This document shows, piece after piece, positions 1-5,288 of a stretch of 5,288 bases of DNA. Position numbers and translations under genes: made by a program. This stretch comes from an uncultured Clostridia bacterium (GTDB lineage Bacteria > Bacillota > Clostridia > Oscillospirales > Oscillospiraceae). Under the pieces are notes generated by a model. That model saw only the letters and a program-made list of their open reading frames with translations. It was not told the origin of the DNA and ran no database searches. Location: contig CALJDB010000347.1 of the NCBI GenBank assembly GCA_938023775.1, forward strand, positions 1-5,288, written 5' to 3'. Within the stretch, counting starts at the first letter, position 1. The number at the start of each line of letters is the position of its first letter.

Positions 1-469
1 TCGTCGGGCGGTTATAAAACGTCAGCATCGGAGGAACGATGGCGGCGCCCGCCTCGGCGGCGAGTGTCAGGTTGCGGAGGTGGATGCGTCCAAGCGGCAT
101 TTCACGCGGGCAGAGCACGAGCCGACGTCCCTCCTTCAGGCAGACGTCCGCGGCGCGCAGGAGCAGATTTTCCGCATAGCCGCTCGCAATGCCGGCGAGC
201 GTTTTCATGCTGCACGGCAGAACGATCATTCCGTCCGTCCGGAACGAGCCGCTCGCGACCGCGGCGGCGAGGTCGTGGTTATCATAAACGACATCCGCGA
301 GGTCATAGAGCTCCCGGATGGGCTTATCGCACTCGAGCGCCCATGTGCGCTCCGCCGCCTCCGTCACGATGAGGTGTATCTCCGCGTCCGCGCTCGCACG
401 CAGAGTTTCCAGCAGGCGGCGGCCCATGATAACGCCGCTCGCGCCGGAGATCCCGACGATCAGTCTCAT
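1..469 (-). CDS. ubiX: UbiX-family flavin prenyltransferase (C-terminus beyond window)
   Basis: UbiX enzymes join dimethylallyl phosphate to FMN to make prenylated FMN, the cofactor of UbiD-family (de)carboxylases; they are cytosolic. The 156 visible codons carry the family signature almost end to end. The N-terminal FMN-binding loop GISGASG is at residues 6-12, ALECD with Glu46 follows, then the SGS turn at 73-75 and PCS at 85-87. RAADVCLKE (105-113) is followed by LCPRE (119-123) and FY at 151-152. By comparison with characterised UbiX, Glu46, Lys112, Arg122, Glu123 and Tyr152 match the catalytic/phosphate-binding residues; the last conserved Arg would lie past the left edge. The family is about 190-210 residues, so roughly 30-50 are missing. 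The start is fixed by a 4-nt ATGA overlap with the upstream lpdD-like gene and by a perfect AAGGAGG 7 nt upstream, inside that gene. No defect is visible. It could equally be called pad1/bsdB-type, depending on the UbiD partner. Confidence 0.95.
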   Translation of the reverse strand, partial: MRLIVGISGASGVIMGRRLLETLRASADAEIHLIVTEAAERTWALECDKPIRELYDLADVVYDNHDLAAAVASGSFRTDGMIVLPCSMKTLAGIASGYAENLLLRAADVCLKEGRRLVLCPREMPLGRIHLRNLTLAAEAGAAIVPPMLTFYNRPT

Positions 470-843
470 GTCTCATCCTCCTTCAGCTCCGCGAGCAGCT
501 TATCGAGGCAGCGCTCGCTGTTTTCCACCAGCGCGGCGATCTCCGCCTCGCCCGCGCCGTCAATGTGCAGCCCGGCACTGACGGAGACCGTGCAGCCGAG
601 CGCGGCGGCGAGGCGCTTTGCAAAGCGGCACGCCACGCGGTCGTCCCGGTGGGTACGGACGGTGATACAGCTCACCGTGGCGCTCCCGCGCTCCGGCTCA
701 TATTCGCCGAGCGCCGCCGCGCCGATATGCGGTCCCGTGCCGCCCGCGACCGCGACGGCGAGGTCCGCGCCGCAGCGGACGGCGTCCGCCCGCACCGTAA
801 GCGCGCCGGTCCCGGCTGTGACAGAATAGTCCATTATTCGCAT
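466..843 (-). CDS. LpdD-like protein, putative prenylated-flavin chaperone of a UbiD-type decarboxylase
   Basis: This 125-residue soluble protein resembles the small D-subunit/LpdD-like family found beside ubiX and ubiD genes (for example gallate or hydroxybenzoate decarboxylase loci), thought to help deliver or mature prenylated FMN. The visible basis is the Gly-rich AVAGGTGPHIGA segment at about 31-42, THRDD at 64-68, and SAGLHID at 89-95 followed by a C-terminal helix rich in Glu and Leu. There is no signal peptide or membrane segment. It is the first gene of the leftward unit and overlaps ubiX by 4 nt, which strongly supports a shared role. Start choice: the ATG at 843 has GGGGAG very close by (3 nt after GGAG); the in-frame ATG at 834 (Met4) would be 12 nt from GGAG and is a possible alternative. 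The family assignment is from remembered motifs and not from a search; the chaperone role is known only for some relatives. Confidence 0.75.
   Translation of the reverse strand: MRIMDYSVTAGTGALTVRADAVRCGADLAVAVAGGTGPHIGAAALGEYEPERGSATVSCITVRTHRDDRVACRFAKRLAAALGCTVSVSAGLHIDGAGEAEIAALVENSERCLDKLLAELKEDET
477..483 (-). promoter_or_regulatory. Ribosome binding site of ubiX inside lpdD-like gene
   Basis: On the minus strand AAGGAGG lies within the last codons of the lpdD-like gene, 7 nt before the ubiX ATG (469-467). It is a full Shine-Dalgarno match at good spacing. With the ATGA stop/start overlap it supports translational coupling plus strong independent initiation, and it decides the ubiX start. 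Confidence 0.85.
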
Positions 844-863
844 TCACTCCCCGTTTTTTCTTG

Positions 864-892
864 ATTTTACCAAAAACTCCGCCGTGCCGCAA
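864..892 (-). promoter_or_regulatory. Candidate sigma-70-type promoter for the lpdD-like/ubiX unit
   Basis: On the minus strand a -35-like TTGCGG (892-887) is separated by exactly 17 bp from a -10-like TAAAAT (869-864). The -35 matches consensus at only three of six positions, the -10 at five of six. Predicted transcription would begin near 857, giving a leader of about 14 nt ending in the GGGGAG ribosome binding site. It is weaker than the divergent rightward promoter. Confidence 0.5.
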
Positions 893-901
893 CGGAAATC
901 T

Positions 902-930
902 TTGATTTTTTGTCCGGTATCATGTATAAT
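902..930 (+). promoter_or_regulatory. Strong sigma-70-type promoter of the MBL-DUF362-esterase-MATE operon
   Basis: TTGATT (902-907), a 17-bp spacer and a perfect TATAAT (925-930) form a near-consensus housekeeping promoter. Transcription should start around 936-938, about 20 nt before the ATG at 958, with GGAGG at 947-951 in the leader. The -10 lies in the near-palindrome GTATA-A-TATAC (924-934), itself inside a GGTAT/ATACC inverted repeat (916-920 and 931-935), so a repressor could act here. No regulator gene is visible in the window. Confidence 0.8.
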
Positions 931-946
931 ATACCAAAACGAGCGC

Positions 947-951
947 GGAGG
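947..951 (+). promoter_or_regulatory. Ribosome binding site that fixes the MBL hydrolase start
   Basis: GGAGG ends 6 nt before the ATG at 958. An upstream in-frame ATG at 910 has no such site and lies before the predicted transcription start, so 958 is the real start. Confidence 0.9.
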
Positions 952-957
952 CAAGGC

Positions 958-1782
958 ATGAAGCTGACGGTTTTGATGGAAAACAGCGCGGCGGGTCCGG
1001 TGGCGTGCGCCCATGGGCTCAGCCTTTTTGTGGAAGCGGCGGGGCACCGCATCCTCTTCGATGCGGGTCCGGACGGTGCGCTGCTGGTGCGGAACGCCGC
1101 GGCGCTCGGCGTGGACCTTGCTTCGGCGGACCTCGCCGTGCTCTCCCACGGTCACTATGACCATTCCGGCGGGATGGAGGCGTTTCTGGAACGGAACGAG
1201 CGCGCGGCGCTCTGCCTGCGCCGGAGCGCGCTGGAGCCCCATGGCGCGCTGTGTCCGGACGGCATCGAGGAGGACGTCGGCGTCTCTCCTGCCCTCGCTT
1301 CGCGCTTCGCTGCGCGGCTGCGCTTCACGGAGCCGCTGGAGCAGCTTGCGCCGGGGCTGACGCTTTTCTCCGACGAGCCGGGAACGGCGCTGCTGTCCGG
1401 CTCCTTCGCCTCCTTCCGTGAGGCGGGGCATGCGGACGACTTCGGGCATGAGCAGAACCTGCTCCTTTCGGAAAACGGGCTGCTCGTGCTGCTCGCCGGC
1501 TGCGCCCACCGGGGGATCGTGAACATTCTGGACCGCGCCGCGGAGATCGCCGGGCGCGCGCCGGACGCCGTGTTCGCCGGCTTCCACCTCACCCGCCCCG
1601 GCACGGGGACGGACGAGCCGGACTCGCTCATCCGCGCCGTCGGCGAGCGCCTCGCCGCGTATCCGAACACCGTTTATTACACCGGTCACTGCACCGGGGC
1701 GCACGCCTATCAGATTTTGGAGGAGTATCTGCCCGGACGGCTGCATCCCATGTCCTGCGGCGGAACGTTTGAGATCGTATGA
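958..1782 (+). CDS. MBL-fold metallohydrolase, COG1237 type (7,8-dihydropterin-6-methyl-4-(beta-D-ribofuranosyl)aminobenzene-5'-phosphate synthase-like)
   Basis: This 274-residue cytosolic protein has the metallo-beta-lactamase fold, which normally binds two metal ions and hydrolyses small-molecule substrates. Visible motifs in order: ILFDAGPDG (32-40); the metal-binding SHGHYDHSGG (63-72) with His64, His66, Asp68 and His69; FGHEQNLLL (162-170); LAGCAHRGIVNIL (179-191) with ligand His184; AGFHL (207-211) with His210; YTGHCTG (241-247) with His244; and the end motif PMSCGG (264-269). The GCxHxGIVN, GFHL and YTGHCTG series is characteristic of the COG1237 branch, often annotated as the pterin/ribofuranosylaminobenzene phosphate synthase named in the call. 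That name comes from archaeal methanopterin work and is unlikely to be the reaction in a bacterium lacking that cofactor, so the substrate is unknown. Length fits the family and all metal ligands look intact. It is the first gene of the rightward operon and overlaps the next gene by 4 nt. Confidence 0.9.
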   Translation: MKLTVLMENSAAGPVACAHGLSLFVEAAGHRILFDAGPDGALLVRNAAALGVDLASADLAVLSHGHYDHSGGMEAFLERNERAALCLRRSALEPHGALCPDGIEEDVGVSPALASRFAARLRFTEPLEQLAPGLTLFSDEPGTALLSGSFASFREAGHADDFGHEQNLLLSENGLLVLLAGCAHRGIVNILDRAAEIAGRAPDAVFAGFHLTRPGTGTDEPDSLIRAVGERLAAYPNTVYYTGHCTGAHAYQILEEYLPGRLHPMSCGGTFEIV

Positions 1783-2945
1783 GAGACCCGCTGACGCCCG
1801 TTTACGCCGCCGCCTGCGCGGACTATTCGCCGGAGCGCTGCCGCGCCGCCGTCGCGGAGCTGGCGGACCACTTCCCCGCCCTGCGGGACACCCAGCCCGG
1901 CGCGCGGGTGCTCGTGAAAGCCAACCTCGTGACGGCGCTGCGCCCGGAAAAGGCGGCGACGACCCATCCGGCGCTGCTCGCGGCGCTGACGGAGTATCTC
2001 ACCGCGCGGGGCGCGTCCGTGACGGTCGGGGACTCCCCCGGCGGACCGTTCACGCGCGGCTATCTGGAGGGCGTTTACAGCGCGACGGGGCTGCGCAACT
2101 GTGGCGCGGCGCTGAACGGCGATTTTTCCGTGAAGAAAGCGAAATACCCCGACGCCGCCCAGCTGCGCGACTTTGACTACACCGGCTGGCTGGACGGCGG
2201 GGACCTCATCGTGAACTTCTGCAAGCTGAAAAGCCACGGCATGATGGGGCTCTCCTGCGCCGTGAAAAACCTCTTCGGCGCGGTGCCGGGGCTCACAAAG
2301 CCCGCGTATCACTACCGCTTTCCGGACTACGCGCAGTTTGCCGACATGCTGCTTGATCTAAACGAATATTTCCGCCCCGCCGTGAACATCGTCGACGCTG
2401 TGGACGCGATGGAGGGCAACGGTCCGACAGCGGGCACGCCGCGGCATCTGGGCGCGCTTTTCGCCTCGGAGAGCCCCTACACGCTCGATCTCGTCTGCGC
2501 CGACCTCATCGGGCTTTCCTGCGCGCAGGTACCGACCCTCGCCGCCGCCGTGCGGCGCGGCTTTGCACCGGAAACGGCGGCGCCCGTCCCGGTCATCGGC
2601 GACCTCGCGCCCTTCCGCACACCGGACTTCGACACCGCGAGCGCGGACGCCGGGATGGAGCATTTTCTCGCCGACCGCGGGCTCGGCGGCGTGCTGAACC
2701 GCGCGGCGAAGGATATTCTCGCCGTCCGCCCGCGGCTGGACGCGAAAAAATGCGTCGGCTGCGGAAAATGCGCCAGACTCTGCCCCGCAAAGGCGATCGC
2801 GCTCGTCAAAAAGCGCTCGCGCATTGACCGCGGAGCATGCATCCGCTGCTTCTGCTGTCAGGAATTTTGTCCCGTGGGTGCGCTCTCTGCCCGGCGCAGC
2901 GCCCTCGGCGATTTTGCCCTCCGCCACACCCAGCGGAGCGTTTGA
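1779..2945 (+). CDS. DUF362 protein with C-terminal 2x[4Fe-4S] ferredoxin domain
   Basis: A 388-residue cytosolic iron-sulfur protein of unknown reaction. Residues about 43-250 form the DUF362 domain, with VLVKANLV (44-51), the Gly-rich VGDSPGG (83-89), NFCKLKSH (146-153), SCAVKNLFG (159-167), PGLTK (170-174) and IVDAVDAMEGNGP (204-216). A linker leads to a bacterial-type ferredoxin. Its first motif is CVGCGKCARLCP (Cys325, 328, 331, 335) and its second CIRCFCCQEFCP (Cys354, 357, 360, 364), so all eight ligands for two [4Fe-4S] clusters are present. This implies electron transfer to or from the DUF362 domain or a partner. It starts in a 4-nt ATGA overlap with the MBL gene. The Shine-Dalgarno is weak (GAG five nt before the ATG), so translation probably depends on coupling. 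Many genomes label relatives simply DUF362 or 4Fe-4S-binding protein. There is no twin-arginine or other signal peptide, and the reading frame is intact. Confidence 0.92.
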   Translation: MRDPLTPVYAAACADYSPERCRAAVAELADHFPALRDTQPGARVLVKANLVTALRPEKAATTHPALLAALTEYLTARGASVTVGDSPGGPFTRGYLEGVYSATGLRNCGAALNGDFSVKKAKYPDAAQLRDFDYTGWLDGGDLIVNFCKLKSHGMMGLSCAVKNLFGAVPGLTKPAYHYRFPDYAQFADMLLDLNEYFRPAVNIVDAVDAMEGNGPTAGTPRHLGALFASESPYTLDLVCADLIGLSCAQVPTLAAAVRRGFAPETAAPVPVIGDLAPFRTPDFDTASADAGMEHFLADRGLGGVLNRAAKDILAVRPRLDAKKCVGCGKCARLCPAKAIALVKKRSRIDRGACIRCFCCQEFCPVGALSARRSALGDFALRHTQRSV

Positions 2946-2962
2946 AAGGAAGCGAACAAAAA

Positions 2963-3817
2963 ATGGAGACAAGACCCATTTCCCTGCCATTTTCCGATCC
3001 CCATGCCGCGCTGACCGCCTATCTGCCGGAAGGTGGGGCAAAGGCGGCGATCCTGATCCTGCCCGGCGGCGGCTATCAGCTTTGCGCCGAGGTGGAAGGT
3101 GCGCCCGTCGCGGCACGCTTCGCCGCACTGGGTTATGCCTCGCTCGTCCTGCGCTATTCAACGCTTGACTGCGGCGCGGAGCACACGGTTTTCCCCGCCC
3201 CGCTGCGCGAAGTCGCGCTCGCCATGGCGTTCATCCGCAGCCACGCCGCCGAGCTGCGGCTCGAAAGTCCCTTCGTCGCCGTATGCGGCGCGAGCGCGGG
3301 CGGTCATCTCGCCGCCTGTTACGGCAGCTGCTGGAACTCCCCCGCCGTTTTCCGCGGCATTGCCGAGCCGGAGACGCTGCGCCCGGACGCCTGCGTCCTG
3401 CTCTACGCCGTCACGGAGCTGACGAACGCCTTCACGATGATGGCAAACGCCATTTACGGCCAGCCCGGCTTTTTCGAGCGCGAGGAGCTCGAACGCTGGA
3501 GCGTTCTGAACCTCCTCGGCGAGCAGAGTGCGCCCACGGTGCTGTTCCACTCCGCGCCGGACCCCGCCGTTCCGATGACGCAGAGCATGGAGCTTTTCGC
3601 TGCGCTTCAGGGGCTCGGCATCGCAAGCGAGCTGCACATTTTTGGCTCCGGCGAGCACGCTTACGGACCCGGCACGGGTACGCAGGCGGAGATCTGGCCC
3701 GATCTCGCCGACCGCTTCCTGACCGCGCTCCGGACCGAGCCGGACCGCTTTGACATGGCGAAAATGCGGGCTGCGCGCGCCGAGCGCCTCCGCCGGGAAC
3801 AGGAAGGGCGCGCATGA
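2963..3817 (+). CDS. Alpha/beta-hydrolase, esterase/lipase-like (acetyl-xylan or carboxylesterase type)
   Basis: A 284-residue serine hydrolase without signal peptide, so it probably acts on an imported or cytosolic ester. Motifs in order: the oxyanion-hole strand ILPGGGYQ (32-39); LGYASLVLRYS (57-66), matching the VxYR-like strand of this group; the nucleophile elbow CGASAGGH (108-115) with Ser111; the acid SAPDPAVP with Asp200 (197-204); and the GEHAYG loop with His232. The Ser111-Asp200-His232 triad is complete. Overall it resembles the COG0657/BD-FAE-like intracellular esterases, often annotated as acetylesterase or xylanase. The start at 2963 is 17 nt after the DUF362 stop and is preceded by AGGAAG (2947-2952) at 10 nt. 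The open frame reaches back to 2837, but that extension would overlap the ferredoxin coding region and looks unlike a hydrolase N-terminus. The last 25 or so residues are a charged Arg-rich tail. Substrate unknown. Confidence 0.9.
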   Translation: METRPISLPFSDPHAALTAYLPEGGAKAAILILPGGGYQLCAEVEGAPVAARFAALGYASLVLRYSTLDCGAEHTVFPAPLREVALAMAFIRSHAAELRLESPFVAVCGASAGGHLAACYGSCWNSPAVFRGIAEPETLRPDACVLLYAVTELTNAFTMMANAIYGQPGFFEREELERWSVLNLLGEQSAPTVLFHSAPDPAVPMTQSMELFAALQGLGIASELHIFGSGEHAYGPGTGTQAEIWPDLADRFLTALRTEPDRFDMAKMRAARAERLRREQEGRA

Positions 3818-5187
3818 CGGAGCATAAAAGCCTCGGAACCGACTTCACCGAGGGCGCCGTTATGCCGATGCTGCTGCGCTTTTTCGTGCCCTTTCTGCTC
3901 GCGAATCTGCTGAACAGCATCTACAATATGGTGGACACGATCATCATCGGTCAGTTCGTCGGCAGCACCGGCATCGTCGCCGTCACGATGGGCGGAAAAA
4001 TGCTGAACATCTTCACGAACATCGGTCTCGGCTTTGCCGGCGGCGGGCAGATTCTGATTTCCCAGCTTGCCGGCGCGCACCGGCGCGACGAGTATAACGC
4101 CACGATTGGCACGCTGCTGACCGAGATGGCGGCGCTCTCCGTCGTCTGCGCCGCCGGGACGCTCTTTTTCGCGCGCGATATTCTCACGCTGCTGAACACG
4201 CCCGCGGACGCCTTTGGCGGCGCTCTCGGATATCTGCGCATCACGAGCGTCGGTCTGCCGCTCATCTTCGGCTATAACGCCGTAAGCTCCGTCCTGCGCG
4301 GCATGGGCGACAGCAAGCGCCCGCTCATCTTCATCGCCGTCGCAGCGGGTTTCAACCTTATCGGCGACCTGCTCTTCGTCGTCGTGTTCGAGATGGGCGC
4401 GGCAGGCACCGCCGTCGCCACCGTACTCGGTCAGGGTCTCTCGCTCGCGTTTTCCGTCGCCTTTCTCTACCGCCGGCGCGAGCGCTTCGGCTTTGATTTC
4501 CGCCTGCGCTCGTTCGCCGTGGACTGGAAAAAGCTCTGGCTGATGCTCCGCCTCGGTCTCCCCGTCGCGGTGCGGAGCATTTTCATCACCGGCACGCAGC
4601 TCGTGATGATGGGTTATGTAAACCTTTTCGGGCTCAACGAATCCGCCGCCTACTCCATCAGCGACAAGTTCTATCACCTCGCAAACATCTTCTCCTCCTC
4701 CGTTATGCAGTCGGGCAGCACGCTCGTGGCGCAGAACATCGGCGCGGAGCGGCGCGACCGCGTGAAAACCATCCTGCGCTGCACGGCGGTGCTCACGATC
4801 GCGTTTTCGCTGCTGCTCTCCGCCGCTTCGCTCTCATTTCCGCGCTTCATTTTCGGGCTTTTTACGCCCGACGAGGCGGTCATCGACTTTGCGCCGCGCT
4901 TTATGCCCGTGATCTGCCTGATCTATCTGCTCTCCTCGCTGCTGTTCTATGACGCCGTCGTCACCGGCACCGGCTTTACGCTGCTCAGCATGATCGGCGG
5001 CATTCTCGACGGACTCGTCCTGCGCGTAGGCTTCAGCTTTTTCTTCGCCTATGCCTGCGACCTCGACGTCCTCGGCTTTCTCCTCGGCGATGCCCTCGCC
5101 CGCCTCGGACCGATCTCGATCGACATGATTTATTACTACTCCGGCGCTTGGAAGAGGCGCAAACGCCTTGTAGAGCAGGCGGAATAA
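3814..5187 (+). CDS. MATE-family efflux transporter
   Basis: A 457-residue inner-membrane protein of the multidrug and toxic compound extrusion family, which exports organic, often cationic or aromatic, compounds using a sodium or proton gradient. Its length and roughly 12 hydrophobic stretches in two homologous halves fit the family. Recognisable segments are PFLLANLLNSIYNMVDTIIIG (about 26-46), with Asp41 in helix 1; the loop LRGMGDSKRPLI (161-172) that marks bacterial MATE proteins; AAGTAVATVLGQ (196-207) closing the first half; and SGSTLVAQNIGA (300-311) in the second half. It ends in a basic cytosolic tail (WKRRKRL). The gene starts in a 4-nt ATGA overlap with the esterase stop and has its own AGGAAGGG (3801-3808) 5 nt upstream. 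As last gene of the operon it may export the product or a toxic by-product of the upstream enzymes. The subfamily (NorM-like or DinF-like) cannot be settled by eye. Confidence 0.95.
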   Translation: MTEHKSLGTDFTEGAVMPMLLRFFVPFLLANLLNSIYNMVDTIIIGQFVGSTGIVAVTMGGKMLNIFTNIGLGFAGGGQILISQLAGAHRRDEYNATIGTLLTEMAALSVVCAAGTLFFARDILTLLNTPADAFGGALGYLRITSVGLPLIFGYNAVSSVLRGMGDSKRPLIFIAVAAGFNLIGDLLFVVVFEMGAAGTAVATVLGQGLSLAFSVAFLYRRRERFGFDFRLRSFAVDWKKLWLMLRLGLPVAVRSIFITGTQLVMMGYVNLFGLNESAAYSISDKFYHLANIFSSSVMQSGSTLVAQNIGAERRDRVKTILRCTAVLTIAFSLLLSAASLSFPRFIFGLFTPDEAVIDFAPRFMPVICLIYLLSSLLFYDAVVTGTGFTLLSMIGGILDGLVLRVGFSFFFAYACDLDVLGFLLGDALARLGPISIDMIYYYSGAWKRRKRLVEQAE

Positions 5188-5189
5188 AA

Positions 5190-5224
5190 TCATCCGGGAC
5201 CCGCTACGCTGGGCTCCCGGATGA
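5190..5224. terminator. Stem-loop after the MATE gene, likely (bi)directional terminator
   Basis: TCATCCGGGA (5190-5199) and TCCCGGATGA (5215-5224) form a perfect 10-bp stem with a 15-nt loop; an inner CCC/GGG pairing (5200-5202 with 5211-5213) can extend it past one bulged C. It starts 3 nt after the MATE stop. On the minus strand it is followed directly by TTTTATT, the classical intrinsic-terminator layout. On the plus strand the A-rich tract is upstream and no U-run follows. So it best fits a terminator for a convergent leftward transcript, and may also protect or end the rightward operon mRNA. Confidence 0.65.
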
Positions 5225-5227
5225 GAA

Positions 5228-5270
5228 GGAACGCTCCGCTCAGCGCACGCCCCTTTGGGGCGCACGTTCC
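5228..5270. repeat. Second inverted-repeat structure downstream of the operon
   Basis: An outer stem GGAACG (5228-5233) / CGTTCC (5265-5270) encloses an inner, very stable hairpin CGCCCC-TTT-GGGGCG (5248-5253 and 5257-5262). The left side carries 14 unpaired nt between the stems and the right side only 2, so the fold is strongly asymmetric. No T-run follows immediately; a short TATTTT occurs at the window edge (5283-5288). Function is uncertain: an auxiliary terminator, a mobile intergenic repeat, or part of the next gene's leader. Confidence 0.4.
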
Positions 5271-5288
5271 CTCCGCGCAGAGTATTTT

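Noticed and set aside
1..469. ubiX as a broken pseudogene
   Set aside because: The frame is open with all expected residues up to the window edge; the missing C-terminus is simply cut off by the window.
80..829. 249-codon plus-strand frame across the ubiX and lpdD-like genes
   Set aside because: Antisense to two well-supported, coupled genes; no domain is recognisable and composition is typical of a high-GC shadow.
923..930. Extended -10 (TGn) element before TATAAT
   Set aside because: The TG abuts TATAAT directly without the required intervening base, so it is not a proper extended -10; the promoter stands on its -35 and spacing instead.
844..1746. 300-codon open frame on the minus strand opposite the MBL hydrolase
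   Set aside because: It lies entirely antisense to a gene with full family motifs, its translation is Arg/Gly/Glu-rich without recognisable domains, and long antisense frames are expected at this GC content.
2837..2962. N-terminal extension of the esterase frame, which contains a short Cys-containing stretch
   Set aside because: It overlaps the ferredoxin coding region in another frame and has no good ribosome site; the cysteines are by-products of the overlapping frame. The start at 2963 gives the normal hydrolase N-terminus.
1710..3161. Minus-strand open frames (200 and 267 codons) opposite the DUF362 gene
   Set aside because: Both are antisense to the DUF362/ferredoxin reading frame, whose cysteine motifs and domain order are unambiguous.
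3661..4677. 338-codon open frame on the minus strand opposite the end of the esterase and the MATE gene
   Set aside because: The His/Glu/Asp-rich, low-complexity translation is the mirror of hydrophobic MATE codons; no ribosome site or domain was seen.

Overview
The window is a GC-rich (roughly two-thirds G+C by eye), tightly packed bacterial segment with six protein genes on two divergent transcription units. The gene families (UbiX/LpdD prenylated-flavin proteins, a COG1237-type metallo-beta-lactamase-fold hydrolase, a DUF362 protein fused to a two-cluster ferredoxin, a MATE exporter), the strong GGAGG-type ribosome binding sites and the oxygen-sensitive Fe-S content suggest an anaerobic Bacillota. 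A high-GC clostridial or Oscillospiraceae-like gut organism is my best guess. This is inference from gene content; no taxonomic marker gene is present.

Left unit (minus strand, 843 down to the left edge): an LpdD-like small protein (putative prenylated-flavin chaperone), overlapped by 4 nt by ubiX (flavin prenyltransferase). The ubiX gene runs off the window after 156 codons, so its last few dozen residues are missing. Together they look like the cofactor-supply half of a UbiD-type (de)carboxylase system. The UbiD catalytic subunit is not in the window.

Centre (844-957): a compact divergent intergenic region. It holds a near-consensus sigma-70-type promoter for the rightward operon (TTGATT, 17 bp, TATAAT) and a weaker but correctly spaced candidate promoter for the leftward pair (TTGCGG, 17 bp, TAAAAT). 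The rightward -10 element lies inside a small near-perfect palindrome that could be an operator.

Right unit (plus strand, 958-5187): four genes read as one operon. They are an MBL-fold hydrolase, a DUF362/ferredoxin protein (4-nt ATGA overlap), an alpha/beta-hydrolase esterase (17-nt gap) and a MATE-family multidrug/small-molecule exporter (4-nt ATGA overlap). Three nucleotides after the last stop is a perfect 10-bp stem, followed by a second hairpin and then the window edge. The T-rich tract of the first stem is on the minus strand, so it may also terminate an unseen convergent gene.

The order hydrolase, Fe-S redox protein, esterase, exporter, facing a prenyl-FMN cofactor pair, suggests processing and export of a small molecule, possibly aromatic. 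The substrate cannot be read from the sequence. No RNA genes, CRISPR arrays, insertion sequences or phage genes were seen. The many other long open frames are high-GC shadows.
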